Source: Bacteroidota bacterium (GTDB lineage Bacteria > Bacteroidota > Bacteroidia > Chitinophagales > Saprospiraceae). Taken from it: 64,000 nucleotides of DNA. The notes beneath the pieces were generated by a model. It saw only the letters and a program-made list of their open reading frames with translations. It had not been told where the DNA came from and did not search any database. The position numbers and the translations under genes are program-made. Shown piece by piece: positions 16,394 to 25,940 of the stretch (positions are counted from its first letter, which is position 1; each line of letters starts with the position of its first letter). The stretch covers positions 1-64,000 of the forward strand of contig JAKQHS010000157.1 in the NCBI GenBank assembly GCA_029557915.1, written 5' to 3'.

Positions 16394-17023
16394 AAAAAGG
16401 TTTTAAAAAATTAAATAATCAAGTTTGCAAAGAGCCTGATTTTTAATCCCTCACCCCCTTTATTTTTTATTTAGTGATGGTTTAAAACCGGGTCCTTTGA
16501 TAAAACAAAGATGCGATCAGACTCACCGGACTTTGAATGATGGCAGTCAAACCTCAAGATGAAGCTGATCAGATAAGTTTTATTCATCCGGGAGCCCTAA
16601 AAATGTACCCTTGCGGAGGACTTGTTCTGTTTTCCAAGGCAGGCATCGGCCGGCATTCCGAAAACAGCGAGCCGGATGCTTACGATACCAGGCCATGGCC
16701 GGAAACCCTTTTCTGAAAAGGCCTCCGGGGATTTTCCAGCGGCAAAACTTTTATAGGGGATGGTTCGGGCAAGGCGTCAATTCAATAGCTATTCCCCTTT
16801 TAAATAAGACCATCCGATCCACAATACACAAACTGCCTGCGATGATGGAGGTCATCCTTCCTGCTGAGGATGGTCATGAATACGCGCCCTGAAGGGGGCT
16901 CCTTTCAAATCACCTTTTTTTGTTCCCATCTGTCTAAATGGGAGGAAGTGCCAATATTTGCAGGCATTCTGGCTTTTAATAGAAAATCTATTGCATGGTT
17001 TTGAATCCTATTCCCATTGCCCC
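16394..17023. other. 630-nt intergenic stretch without a convincing gene
   Basis: The region separates two minus-strand genes and must hold the promoter of the metalloprotease gene. A weak 93-codon frame at 16611-16892 (+) has no recognisable features. No RNA gene, repeat or mobile element was seen. Confidence 0.5.
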
Positions 17024-17470
17024 TCATTTCATGCGTTCCATATGCAGTATCGGATAGGGCTTCTCGCTGCCGTCCAGTTCAGAACGCCCAACAACCCTGA
17101 AGCCAAACTTATTATAAAAACCGATCGCCTCCGGATTGTCTTCATTCACATCCACCTTGTTGATCTGACGGGTGCGGATCGCTTGCGTAATCAGTTGTCT
17201 CCCCAATCCTTTTCCCCGCTGGTCCGCATGGATAAACAACATTTCCAGACTTTGACCGTGGATTCCCGAAAAACCCCAGAGCTTTCCCTCTTCATCCCGG
17301 ATGCCCGATAATTCCACAGCTTTCAGATAATGCAGCGGAATCCATTTCCTGAATAATTGAATATCCTCTTCCTTTAAAAAATGATGGGTGGCCCGGACGG
17401 AGGATTCCCAGATTTCCAGGATACGGGGATAGTCGGATTCGTTCAGGGCGGTTATCGTGTATACAGCCAT
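17024..17470 (-). CDS. GNAT-family N-acetyltransferase
   Basis: The 148-residue GNAT domain has the acetyl-CoA loop QRGKGLGRQL after the strand LEMLFIHAD. The C-terminal part NEDNPEAIGFYNKFGF is the common GNAT helix-strand that covers the cofactor. It resembles YjaB/ElaA-like acetyltransferases. The frame is open further upstream to 17629, but that part overlaps the neighbouring gene and has no GNAT character, so the ATG at 17470 is preferred. The substrate is not known. Confidence 0.85.
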   Translation of the reverse strand: MAVYTITALNESDYPRILEIWESSVRATHHFLKEEDIQLFRKWIPLHYLKAVELSGIRDEEGKLWGFSGIHGQSLEMLFIHADQRGKGLGRQLITQAIRTRQINKVDVNEDNPEAIGFYNKFGFRVVGRSELDGSEKPYPILHMERMK

Positions 17471-17516
17471 CTTAATTCCCTTAATTCTTAATTCTTTAAT
17501 TTTTAATAGTTCCCCA

Positions 17517-19556
17517 TTACCACCATATCTGCTTACCCCCCTCATAAGTAAAGGGTCTTTCCTCCAGATTGTTGCAGTCCCAGCAACGCAACAAATAAAC
17601 GGTTCCCTGCGGTACTTTTTGATATTCAAGCGAATCGCTCAGGGCTTTCTGCTTTCCCGCCGATACCCACTTGTCTTTCCAGTAAAACAATTCATACGTT
17701 TGGCCGGCCTCCACAAAATTGTCATCATCCGCCGGTATAAAACGGATCTTTTCAACTGCCGTTTTTTTCCCGAGATCCAACCCCACCCAGCGGGCTTGAG
17801 AGGTGTCTTTTGGCAGTTTGATGCATTTCCCGGGGAAACCATCAAAGGCCAGGGGGGCTTGAGGAATATTACCAAGGATTTTGCCCGACAGAGGTCGGGT
17901 CTTCCCATCTGCATAAAATTCGATCTCCCCAAGCCTGAATTCATTTCCTTTTTTGAATAACAACCGGACGTATTGGAAACTATCCTTATGACGCACCGGC
18001 GCCTCTCTCCAGAGTGAATCATATAACCATTGGTCCTTGAGAGCCAGGTTATTCACCCGGGCCCCCCGATAAGGCCTTACATTTCGAAGTACATAATATA
18101 ATAAAGCAGGCTTGGTGAATTCCGGATCATGGCTTCCCTCAAACCGTGCATTCTGCAGGGAATGTTCCCGAAGCCATTCCTCCGTTCTTTTAAAGGGATA
18201 TTTGCGTTTCAGGACCAGATTTCCTTCGCCGCCTGGCCGGTACACCTGTATTTTATTATCTGCCATCAGACCGACCGGCGGGCCTGCGGGCCGGTAACGC
18301 CCGTTTTGGTAAAACATAGGCATGTACAGCACGGCCCTTCCCATCTGCGGAAACCGCACTTTGTCCTGATCAATCAGTCCCCCGGCAATGGCCTCCCAGT
18401 CCCAGTTTTTAAACACACACAGGTACAGGGGCATACCCGGGTCGCCTTTCACTTCAAAGCTCAGATCAGACACCAGCGTGTAATGGGCGGTCACATCTTT
18501 TATCCTCGGGTCTTCAAGATACGGGGGGATGGCTTTGATCCCGGCCTTTCGGGCCTTGACCGCAAAACTTTCCGGATCAGCCCCCAACCGCCACCGGAAA
18601 ACTTTGGCAAACTTGGTTTCCCCCTCCCGGATCGGGGCATGGTCCCCTGGCCGGCTTTCCGCGCCGAGGAATGAAAGAAAGGAGGTGTCCGACAGGACCA
18701 GGGCGTTCCATTTGTGCGTAGAATACCGGTTACCATATTGAGGCACATAATCAATGGCCACTGGTATGCCAAAGGCCCGTGCCGCTTCCGCTCCGTATGC
18801 TGACCATTCCACGCAGGATCCTTTTTGCAGTTTGAGAATGGAGCTGATGCTTAAGGCTCCCGGATAACCCCGCGGTTCCTCAGAATATTTGAGCCATTTT
18901 TTTTCCTCATCGACCAGTGCGCAACAAATGTCTTCCATGGCTTGGGGAACCCCGTTTTCCAGGAGCAAATTATTATAACGGGCCCGAAGCAAGGGCCTCC
19001 AGTTTTCAGGATATTCATTATACGATTTGTAAGGAAGGATATAATTGCAAAAAGCGTCAAAACTGACCGCCTCTTTCCAGGGAGCCTTTTGCCAGGATTC
19101 AAAGGCATCCTCTATGTTTTGAATTAAATAGGAGGAGGTCAGGTGCTGCAAATCCTGGATTTTACGGATGTCCGCGTGGGCCGGGCTTCCTATGAGTCCA
19201 TAAACGCTGTCCCGGAGTAACTGCAGATCTTCTTCTCCAAGCCCCCCTTCACGGCTGAAGAAAAGGGAGTCTGCCTGCCTTAACCATTCCCCGGAATAAT
19301 GAAATTTATCCTCCATATTGCTCAGCAGCAAAAGGGTCGCTTTGAGTTTCAGGCTGTCCGGATCTTTTCGGAAATGGTCGATTACTTTTTCCAGCTCAGG
19401 CCGGTTGCCGGCAGCTAAAACAAGATTTCTTTCAAGGGGGTCCCTGATTTCTGCCGGCTGATTTGAACATTCAAAGGCAATGCCTGCAATACAAAGAACC
19501 GCGGTCAGATAATAAATCGTCCGCTTGACATTCCGGCCAGTCCCTGACAGGTTCAT
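17517..19556 (-). CDS. secreted transglutaminase-like protein with C-terminal discoidin-like domain
   Basis: The protein has about 679 residues, beginning with a signal peptide. In the middle is a transglutaminase-like core with KGSCVEWSAYGAEAARAFGIP (catalytic Cys) and YSTHKWNALV (catalytic His). The C-terminal 180 residues, with Trp- and Tyr-rich strands and WVGLDLGKK, look like a discoidin/F5-8-type carbohydrate-binding fold. The start at 19556 is chosen because a TAnnTTTG promoter element lies at 19578-19585, which would exclude the upstream TTG at 19580. The target substrate is unknown. Such proteins are common in Bacteroidota and appear to act on peptides or glycans outside the cell. 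Confidence 0.78.
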   Translation of the reverse strand: MNLSGTGRNVKRTIYYLTAVLCIAGIAFECSNQPAEIRDPLERNLVLAAGNRPELEKVIDHFRKDPDSLKLKATLLLLSNMEDKFHYSGEWLRQADSLFFSREGGLGEEDLQLLRDSVYGLIGSPAHADIRKIQDLQHLTSSYLIQNIEDAFESWQKAPWKEAVSFDAFCNYILPYKSYNEYPENWRPLLRARYNNLLLENGVPQAMEDICCALVDEEKKWLKYSEEPRGYPGALSISSILKLQKGSCVEWSAYGAEAARAFGIPVAIDYVPQYGNRYSTHKWNALVLSDTSFLSFLGAESRPGDHAPIREGETKFAKVFRWRLGADPESFAVKARKAGIKAIPPYLEDPRIKDVTAHYTLVSDLSFEVKGDPGMPLYLCVFKNWDWEAIAGGLIDQDKVRFPQMGRAVLYMPMFYQNGRYRPAGPPVGLMADNKIQVYRPGGEGNLVLKRKYPFKRTEEWLREHSLQNARFEGSHDPEFTKPALLYYVLRNVRPYRGARVNNLALKDQWLYDSLWREAPVRHKDSFQYVRLLFKKGNEFRLGEIEFYADGKTRPLSGKILGNIPQAPLAFDGFPGKCIKLPKDTSQARWVGLDLGKKTAVEKIRFIPADDDNFVEAGQTYELFYWKDKWVSAGKQKALSDSLEYQKVPQGTVYLLRCWDCNNLEERPFTYEGGKQIWW

Positions 19557-19577
19557 GGTTTTACAGGAGCAGGATTC

Positions 19578-19585
19578 CAAAGTTA
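19578..19585 (-). promoter_or_regulatory. TAnnTTTG -7 element of transglutaminase-like gene
   Basis: On the minus strand the site reads TAACTTTG, a full match to the Bacteroidota -7 consensus. It is 21 nt before the ATG at 19556 and supports that start. Confidence 0.55.
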
Positions 19586-19695
19586 GTGTTTTGACTCATT
19601 CCCTTCCTTCCTCCATTTCTCCCTTCCTCCCTTCCTCCTGTCTCCTTTTTCAATCCTTTTTCTCCCTTTCCCCTTAACCTTTACCCTTTGACCCT

Positions 19696-21246
19696 TCAAT
19701 ACTTCGCCGGCTGCCCCGGTTTTGTACCCGCCATTTTCAGAAACTGGCGGATGTCCTCATTGCTGCTCGCCAGGTCTTCCTTGCGCAGGTACATCATATG
19801 TCCGCTCCGGTATCCCTTCCAGCTGACCCGGTCCTTGAATTTGCCCGCCGGATCGATCTGCCACATATTGTACTGGGCGCTGAAATAATCGCAGGCCCCG
19901 TCGTAATAACCGGACTGGACCATCACGTGGAGGTAAGGATTGGAAGACATGGCCTTGCCGAGGTTCATCCCGGTATTGTTGTTACTGTCGTCCCAGGGAC
20001 GCACGGGGCCAAACATATTGTATTTCAGGTCGGTCTTATAATTGAGCTTTTCCCTGAGGTACATATTGATCGGCGGGGTGAAGGCGTGGAGCCAGCTGGT
20101 GAGTTCTGAATTGTAATCGGGCCGCTCACCGGCGTCTTTGAGGTCCATCCCCTTATACCGGGAATCCAGCCTGCCCACGGTGTACCCTTCGTCCCTCAAC
20201 AATTCTTTCCAGAACAGGGAAGTGGATACGTCCAGGTTGTTTTGCAGGTAGACTTCCGCGTCGATGCCGGAAAAACGAGCCATTTTCTGGGCGATGTTTT
20301 TTCTTTCCACATCCGGAAGCATGCTTCCTTTATTAATGGCCGTCAGCAATTCGTTCATCGTGAAGTGTTCCACTTCCGGAAGCATGGCCGTAAGATCCTT
20401 TTGCTGCAGATCAGCCGGCAGTTTTTTATGGTACCAGGCCGTGGCGGCAAAATAAGGCAGGCGCAGGGCGGCGGTTTGCGGAGCGCTGCGCACCAATCCC
20501 AGGTTGGTGGGCGACACCAAAATAACCCCGTTGAAATACATCCACTGGCTTTCCTGAAGTTCCAGGGCCAGGCCGGAGACCCGGGTGGTTCCATAACTTT
20601 CTCCAATCAGATATTTGGGAGAAGCCCATCGCTGATAACGCGTCATAAAGGTCCCGATCCATTCCGCCAGATATTTGATGTCGGCGTTTACCCCGAAAAA
20701 CCGGTTTCTGGGAATATCCTTGCTGACCGGCCGGGAGTATCCGGTATTGACCGGGTCCACATAGACGATGTCTGCCACATCCAGGATGGAATGCGGATTG
20801 TCTTTAAATCCATAAGGCTGCACCGGATACCCTTCATCGTCTATATTCAGCACCACCGGACCGGTGTAGGCGATGTGCATCCATACGGAAGCGCTGCCGG
20901 GTCCGCCATTGAACGAAACAATGATGGGCCGGCTGTCCCGGTCACGGACATCGGTGCGCTCATAATAGGTGTAAAACAATCCGGCAAGGGTTTTGCCCTC
21001 CTCATCCCAGACCGGAAGGGTGCCGGCAGTGGCCTTAAAGGGCACCCGCTGGCCCTTGATGGTGATCTCATGCTGGGTGACTACCGAGGACTCCGGATGG
21101 AAGACGATGTCGGTGGATTGTTTTTTTTCCTCTTTTGGCGCGGGAGCGGATGGCGCGGGTGGTGGCGGGCCCGGCGCAGGTCGATTCTGAGTAAAAGCGG
21201 CAAACATCATTAAAGAAAAAAGCGTGGAGATGGTGGTCTTTTTCAT
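19696..21246 (-). CDS. serine carboxypeptidase, peptidase family S10
   Basis: The protein has about 516 residues with a signal peptide and a Pro-rich linker (residues 25-45). It contains the S10 hallmarks FNGGPGSASVWMH (oxyanion region), GESYGT with the nucleophile Ser217, and the C-terminal RSGHMMY with catalytic His483. The ATG at 21246 is chosen over the frame extension to 21267 because of the promoter element at 21265-21272. It probably trims C-terminal residues from peptides in the periplasm or outside the cell. Confidence 0.9.
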   Translation of the reverse strand: MKKTTISTLFSLMMFAAFTQNRPAPGPPPPAPSAPAPKEEKKQSTDIVFHPESSVVTQHEITIKGQRVPFKATAGTLPVWDEEGKTLAGLFYTYYERTDVRDRDSRPIIVSFNGGPGSASVWMHIAYTGPVVLNIDDEGYPVQPYGFKDNPHSILDVADIVYVDPVNTGYSRPVSKDIPRNRFFGVNADIKYLAEWIGTFMTRYQRWASPKYLIGESYGTTRVSGLALELQESQWMYFNGVILVSPTNLGLVRSAPQTAALRLPYFAATAWYHKKLPADLQQKDLTAMLPEVEHFTMNELLTAINKGSMLPDVERKNIAQKMARFSGIDAEVYLQNNLDVSTSLFWKELLRDEGYTVGRLDSRYKGMDLKDAGERPDYNSELTSWLHAFTPPINMYLREKLNYKTDLKYNMFGPVRPWDDSNNNTGMNLGKAMSSNPYLHVMVQSGYYDGACDYFSAQYNMWQIDPAGKFKDRVSWKGYRSGHMMYLRKEDLASSNEDIRQFLKMAGTKPGQPAKY

Positions 21247-21264
21247 TTGGACTGAATTTGGGAT

Positions 21265-21272
21265 CAAACTTA
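21265..21272 (-). promoter_or_regulatory. TAnnTTTG -7 element of S10 carboxypeptidase gene
   Basis: The minus strand reads TAAGTTTG, matching TAnnTTTG, 18 nt before the ATG at 21246. Confidence 0.5.
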
Positions 21273-21369
21273 AGGAAAAGATGGGTCCGCAGTGCGGAGG
21301 CCTCCGTTTGAGCGTACCTTTCCGCCAGCTCAGATCTGTTTGTTAATTTCATCTCTTTACCGCTCCATC

Positions 21370-21726
21370 ATGCTGTCAGCCACTTTCATAAAATCCATTG
21401 CACTCTCCTTCCCCGAAACAGAACAGCATCCTCATTTTGACCTGGTCTCCTACCGCGTCAATAAAAAAATATTCGTTACCGTCAATGCCCCTCAAAAAAG
21501 ATGCACGCTCAAGTTTGATAAGGAATACCAGGATCTCTTCACTTCTGTCGGCCGGGGCGCCATTTACCCCGTGCCCAATGCCTGGGGCCGCCTGGGCTGG
21601 ACCACGGCAGAACTGGAAAAATTAAATCCGGAAATACTGAAAGATGCCCTGCTGATCGCCTGGAGATGTGTAGCCCCGAAAGCTTTTAAAAAAAAATACC
21701 CGCAGATGTATATTGACGAAGAATGA
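21370..21726 (+). CDS. MmcQ/YjbR family protein
   Basis: The 118-residue protein matches the MmcQ/YjbR family, small proteins with a CyaY-like fold. Typical features are the N-terminal ALSFPETEQHPHFDLVSYRV, the KRCTLKF strand and the WGRLGWTTAEL segment. The ATG at 21370 gives the usual family length, while the longer frame from 21292 has an unrelated N-terminus. The biological role of this family is poorly defined. Its neighbours, a carboxypeptidase and a stress protein, do not help. Confidence 0.85.
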   Translation: MLSATFIKSIALSFPETEQHPHFDLVSYRVNKKIFVTVNAPQKRCTLKFDKEYQDLFTSVGRGAIYPVPNAWGRLGWTTAELEKLNPEILKDALLIAWRCVAPKAFKKKYPQMYIDEE

Positions 21727-21825
21727 GGGAAAGGGCATTGGCCTGACGGAAATCAGGTGGTCATCTTGTTGGGGTCAGAAGATTCCCTTTCTAAGGATTT
21801 AACTTTATAGTCACAATTTTTATTT

Positions 21826-22665
21826 ATGAAAAAGATCCTGTCTGCTTTTGATGGGCTGAAATATTCGGTATCCACCCAGGATTATTCCGTGGACCTGGCC
21901 CATAAACTCAATGCCCATATCGTGGCGGTCTTCCTGGACGACCGGGAATACCACGGTTATAAGATCTACGACCTGATCACGGAGGACGGCGTGTCGGAGA
22001 AATTAAAAAAAGAGCTGGACAACCAGGACCGCGCCCACCGAAAAGCCAGCGCCGAAAAGTTGGACGAGGTGTTTAAAAAAGGGAAGCTGCAGTTTACCAT
22101 TCACCACGACAAAAACAACGCGTTGAAGGACCTCCTTCATGAAAGCATCTATGCCGATCTCCTGGTGATCAACGGCACGGAAACCTTTAAACCACGAAAT
22201 GAAAAAGCGCCGACTTCCTTTATCCGTCACTTGCTGGAAGACGTACAATGTCCGGTGATCGTCGTGCCTTCAAAATTTAAAGCCATCGAACAGGTGGTGG
22301 TCCTTTACGATGGCCAGACCGTATCGGTTTTTGCCCTTAAAATGTTCAACTACATTTTTGGCAAAAATGACGGGTCCAATGTGGAGATCCTTTCCATCAG
22401 CACCGGCGGACAAACCATGCACACGCCCGACAGCCGGTTTATAAAAGAATACCTGAAACGCCAACTTCCAAAAACCAAATACACGGTATTAAAAGGATAC
22501 CCCGATGAGCAAATCGTCAATCACCTCAAAGAAAAACCGGCGGGGACCCTGGTGGTTTTGGGCGCTTATCGCAGGGGAAAGGTTTCCAGATGGTTCAGGG
22601 AGAGCATGGCGGATGTGCTGATGAGTGAATTAAAATTGCCCTTGTTTATCGCGCATAACAAGTAG
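21826..22665 (+). CDS. universal stress protein with two USP domains
   Basis: The 279-residue protein has two tandem UspA folds. Domain one begins MKKILSAFDG and ends with CPVIVVPSK near residue 147. Domain two runs from about 150 to 279 and ends PLFIAHNK. The nucleotide-binding G-2x-G-9x-G-S/T pattern is not clear in either domain, so ATP binding is uncertain. Tandem USPs of this length are common in Bacteroidota and are linked to stress survival. TAACTTTA, one base off the -7 consensus, lies about 20 nt upstream. Two hairpins follow the gene. Confidence 0.85.
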   Translation: MKKILSAFDGLKYSVSTQDYSVDLAHKLNAHIVAVFLDDREYHGYKIYDLITEDGVSEKLKKELDNQDRAHRKASAEKLDEVFKKGKLQFTIHHDKNNALKDLLHESIYADLLVINGTETFKPRNEKAPTSFIRHLLEDVQCPVIVVPSKFKAIEQVVVLYDGQTVSVFALKMFNYIFGKNDGSNVEILSISTGGQTMHTPDSRFIKEYLKRQLPKTKYTVLKGYPDEQIVNHLKEKPAGTLVVLGAYRRGKVSRWFRESMADVLMSELKLPLFIAHNK

Positions 22666-22750
22666 GGGACGAATTTATTCGTCCCGGACGACGCACGGTT
22701 AACCCGTCAGTTACACGAGTGTCCAGGACGACGGACGGTTAAAACCGTCC
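22666..22750. terminator. two hairpins and a degenerate 40-bp direct repeat between convergent genes
   Basis: The first hairpin is GGGACGAA / TTCGTCCC (22666-22673 and 22678-22685). The second is GGACGGTT-aa-AACCGTCC (22733-22750). The second lies in a copy (from 22726) of a degenerate 40-bp direct repeat whose first copy is 22686-22725. They sit between the stops of the stress-protein gene and polX and probably serve as a bidirectional end of transcription, although no long T-run follows. Confidence 0.5.
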
Positions 22751-22751
22751 G

Positions 22752-23744
22752 CTACACGCGTTCTTCCGGTTCCAAATATTCCAATCCCAGCGCCTTGTAC
22801 ACCCCTTCCTCGGTTTCCCCGGCCAGCTTTTTCCCGCTTCCCACTTCAAACAAACCATATTCATTCAGTTTCAGGCCCATTTTCTGAGCCTGGCGGCGCA
22901 ACTGAAGGGTATGCTCCCTGGAACCGGTAAAATACAGCAAGCTTGAACCAAATGCATCTTTGTTTACCACCCGGATATCCACCTGGACGTGCCCCGGGTT
23001 GAGGACCATGCTCACCCGGGTAGGGCCCCGGGCGATCACCTCCGCCACCAGGGGGTATGCCACGATGCGGTTGGTGATGGCATTGCGGTGACGGTCCTCC
23101 GCCTGGATGACCAGGTCGATATCCCCTACCGTCTCCTTTCTCCTCCTCAGGCTACCTGCGAGTTCGGCCCTTTCGACCTGCGGGATCTTAAGCACATATT
23201 CCAGAAGGGCTTTCCCGACCCGGCCGGCTTCAGCCAGCGGCATCCGCCGGTCTCCCTTGAATATTTTTAATGCCTTCTTCAAATTTTCAATTTTTCGCGG
23301 GCCGAAGTTTTCAAGATCCGACAGTTTATTTTCCTCCAGGGCCTTTAAAAGTTCTTCCTTGTTGTTTATATGCAGCTTTTCATGCAGGAGCCTTATGGTC
23401 GAGGGGCCTATTCCCCTCACCTGCATGAGTTCCAGCAAGTCGACCGGCACGATCTTTTTCAGTTCTTCGTACCTCGAGATCTTTCCGGTATCCGCATATT
23501 CCAGGATATTTTCGGCTATGCTTTCCCCGATGATTTTAAGCTGGCTGAGTTTTTTGACATCGTGATCCAGGGCGAGGACGGATGTTTTCATCTGCCCGAT
23601 GGTTTTGGCGGCGGCGCTGTATGCGTTGGCGCGGAAATGCTGGGCGGGGCCGAGATAGCGGTAGCATTCGGCGATTTGATTTAATAAAATGGACAAGGAT
23701 CGGTTGAACTCACCTGGGGCACTATTATTCTTTTCCCTGACCAT
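22752..23744 (-). CDS. DNA polymerase X family protein lacking the PHP domain
   Basis: The 330-residue protein holds the polymerase X part of bacterial PolX: an N-terminal HhH-containing 8-kDa-like domain (residues 1-95), helix-hairpin-helix segments around 108-160, and the nucleotidyltransferase core. Core residues are GS at 197-198 with Asp208 and Asp210, and a third Asp at 256, all needed for metal binding. Bacterial PolX proteins are usually about 570 residues with a C-terminal PHP exonuclease; that domain is absent here. It probably acts in base-excision or gap repair. A truncated second copy of its first 40 codons lies at 25776-25940. Confidence 0.85.
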   Translation of the reverse strand: MVREKNNSAPGEFNRSLSILLNQIAECYRYLGPAQHFRANAYSAAAKTIGQMKTSVLALDHDVKKLSQLKIIGESIAENILEYADTGKISRYEELKKIVPVDLLELMQVRGIGPSTIRLLHEKLHINNKEELLKALEENKLSDLENFGPRKIENLKKALKIFKGDRRMPLAEAGRVGKALLEYVLKIPQVERAELAGSLRRRKETVGDIDLVIQAEDRHRNAITNRIVAYPLVAEVIARGPTRVSMVLNPGHVQVDIRVVNKDAFGSSLLYFTGSREHTLQLRRQAQKMGLKLNEYGLFEVGSGKKLAGETEEGVYKALGLEYLEPEERV

Positions 23745-24122
23745 ACTTTATAAAGTTAGTCATTGGTTTGAATTTAATCCATTCAGGGACAAGGAGGATG
23801 GAGGTTAACCGGGTTCGCTATCTGGATAACTGATTTTCAATCTCTTAGGGATCATAGGTTTTGAAAAGGTTGCAGACGAACCAATGTATTTAGGATACAG
23901 TAAAGACTCAATGTGATTAAGTTTATATTAGGGATCGGATGAACTTTGCAAAACAATTTATTAATTTCGTTTATGTGTTCTTGAATTGATGGTTAAAAGA
24001 TTTGTGCATAACGGACACTTTCCTTTTTTACAAATTTTAAACAATCAGTCTTTATGTGCGACCTATGGGAATGCACATAACAAACCAAATTATTTGTGAA
24101 TTGAGCTTAAAAATGTTCAACT
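23745..24122. other. intergenic region between divergent polX and T9SS-protein genes
   Basis: The 378 nt are rich in A and T and should hold the two divergent promoters. A near-match TAACTTTA on the minus strand at about 23750-23757 lies close to the polX start. No gene or repeat was recognised. Confidence 0.45.
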
Positions 24123-25658
24123 ATGAAATATTTATTCAGATGCCTGTTGATGTTCCTTTTTGTCAGTCATGCTCCTGCGGTCCAGGCCCAGATAATTGAA
24201 ACCACATACAACTGGGGTTCCTTCGATCATTCCTGCTGGAAGGTGCAACCCAACGAATACGGATACGTCATGGTGGGCTCGAAATTTTTTGAACCCAACA
24301 ATACGAGTTTATACGTCCAGGGATTTGATCACCAGGGTAAATCCTTGTTTCTGAAATCGCATACCGCCTCAGGATTTTCAAGACTTGATGTATTTTGGAA
24401 AAGTTTTGTATTGAGTCATGACAAGAGTAAAATCTTTGCAGTTTCTTCAGGCAGCCAATCCGGCCAAAAGGCCTATGCCCTCCTGACCGACAGCGAGGGC
24501 CGTAAAATCTGGGACCGGGTGTCCGATCTGCCCAACGGCATTACTTTTGGCGGAGTGACCAACGCTAAAAATGGCGGCTGGGTGGCTGTTGGTTCCAGCA
24601 ACTTTTACGATTTGGCTGTTGTGAAATTCGACCCTCAGGGCCGCATAGAATGGACAAAAATTATTCCCATTTCCGGTTTTGGATGGTCCATCGTGGCTTC
24701 TTGGGACGGTGGATACTTTATAGGAAGTACCGGCAGCAGGATCACCAAAATCGATCATTCGGGCAATCTGGAATGGTCCACGGCCGTTGTCCTGCCCCCC
24801 TCACCGAGCGGTGCATATACGTATACTGAATTTGAAGAATTGTTCGAATATATCCTTCCGGCCGGAGGAATTTCCCTCCCGGTGGGAATTATTTTGACCG
24901 GTTCCTGTTTTTCCAATAGTCATTCCGGCGCTTATACCGCCATGATTAATCATGGTGGCACCGTAAAGTGGAGCATGGTACATGCCCCTCAGAATACTGC
25001 TTTGGCCGGGACTCCGGTTTCCTGGATCTCAAATGCAATTTTGGAAGGCCCCTATGTGACGACTTCCTGGCGCACCGGGCCGGTCAGCAGCGGTGGGACG
25101 ATGCATTATGCGCGTCAAGTATTTTATAATGGTGCGGTGGCGGAGAGTGGCAGCCTCGACAATACCATCCCTGTTCAGGAAGCCTTTTTGATAAAATCCA
25201 AGGATAAGTATATTGTAGGCGGGACCAGGGGCGGCTATTCTGCGGCCTATTCATATATTAATGACCAACTGTCCCCTTGGTGGCTGGAGGGATTCAGGAG
25301 GTCTGAAGGCGAAAACCTGCCCATTGCTGAGGCCTCTCGAATAACAGAGACTCTTGTCCGAGTCAATTTTAATAATACAAAACCAATCTACAAATACCAT
25401 CCCGCCAGCCGGGTGTTTAATTCGGAAATGCAAGTATTCCCAAATCCCAGCACCGGCCTGGTCAAAGTGGGCGGCAGAATTGAACACGGGGCCTTGTTGC
25501 GCGTGACCGACATCACTGGGCGCATCGTTTTAGAAAAACAAATTAGACCTGGAGAGGCCCAGGTTGAACTTGATCTTAAAAACCAGGGTAAGGGTCTGTA
25601 TAATGTGGAAATGATTGGCTCGGATCATATAATTTCCCAAAAAATCATCCTGCAGTAA
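24123..25658 (+). CDS. secreted protein with type IX secretion sorting domain
   Basis: The 511-residue protein has a signal peptide (cleavage near VQAQ). It has a long beta-rich body with repeated motifs such as GGWVAVGSS and GGYFIGSTGS that suggest a propeller-like repeat. The C-terminal domain, from about residue 437, begins VFPNPSTGLVKV and ends with IISQKIILQ, a typical T9SS type A sorting domain. It is therefore exported across the outer membrane and probably attached to the cell surface. No enzymatic motif was recognised. Confidence 0.85.
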   Translation: MKYLFRCLLMFLFVSHAPAVQAQIIETTYNWGSFDHSCWKVQPNEYGYVMVGSKFFEPNNTSLYVQGFDHQGKSLFLKSHTASGFSRLDVFWKSFVLSHDKSKIFAVSSGSQSGQKAYALLTDSEGRKIWDRVSDLPNGITFGGVTNAKNGGWVAVGSSNFYDLAVVKFDPQGRIEWTKIIPISGFGWSIVASWDGGYFIGSTGSRITKIDHSGNLEWSTAVVLPPSPSGAYTYTEFEELFEYILPAGGISLPVGIILTGSCFSNSHSGAYTAMINHGGTVKWSMVHAPQNTALAGTPVSWISNAILEGPYVTTSWRTGPVSSGGTMHYARQVFYNGAVAESGSLDNTIPVQEAFLIKSKDKYIVGGTRGGYSAAYSYINDQLSPWWLEGFRRSEGENLPIAEASRITETLVRVNFNNTKPIYKYHPASRVFNSEMQVFPNPSTGLVKVGGRIEHGALLRVTDITGRIVLEKQIRPGEAQVELDLKNQGKGLYNVEMIGSDHIISQKIILQ

Positions 25659-25818
25659 CCATTTGGTGAAAATCTGAATTGTAGACTAAGCTCAGGCTCC
25701 AGTTCAATTGTTCAATCGCTTTCTGAAGGGTCTTGTCCCCTCCGGCAGCTAATTCTGCCGGGCTGTTCTTGACCATTACTCCCGGAGCCAGGCCCTTCCC
25801 TTTATAAGATTTCCCGAA
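25645..25818 (-). pseudogene. relic: C-terminal tail of an S41/tricorn-type peptidase
   Basis: One minus-strand frame reads GKGLAPGVMVKNSPAELAAGG followed by DKTLQKAIEQL. This matches the last 40 residues of tricorn-like S41 peptidases (the GKGxxPDVxVxNxP then LxKAIE pattern). No protease domain precedes it. Instead the frame runs into the polX relic. Its end overlaps the stop of the T9SS gene. It is best read as a gene remnant. Confidence 0.45.
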
Positions 25819-25940
25819 GCGTTGGCGCGGAAATGCTGGGCGGGGCCAAGATAGCGGTAACATTCGGCGATTTGATTTAATAACCGGGAAAGCGACCGAT
25901 TAAATTCGTCCGGAGGGATTTTTTTCTCTTCGTCTGACAT
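25776..25940 (-). pseudogene. relic: first 40 codons of a second polX gene
   Basis: From the ATG at 25940, the frame encodes 54 residues. After nine divergent residues, EFNRSLS, LLNQIAECYRYLGPAQHFRAN follows the N-terminus of the intact PolX at 22752-23744 nearly residue for residue. The similarity stops abruptly at the sequence gcgttggcgcgg (25819), where an S41-peptidase tail begins. The matching DNA is 23623-23744. The copy has diverged in its first codons, so it is not a very recent duplication. Confidence 0.75.

Noticed and set aside
16611-16892. 93-codon reading frame on the plus strand
   Set aside because: No ATG start of note, no signal peptide, helix pattern or recognisable motif; residue content looks like random high-GC translation.
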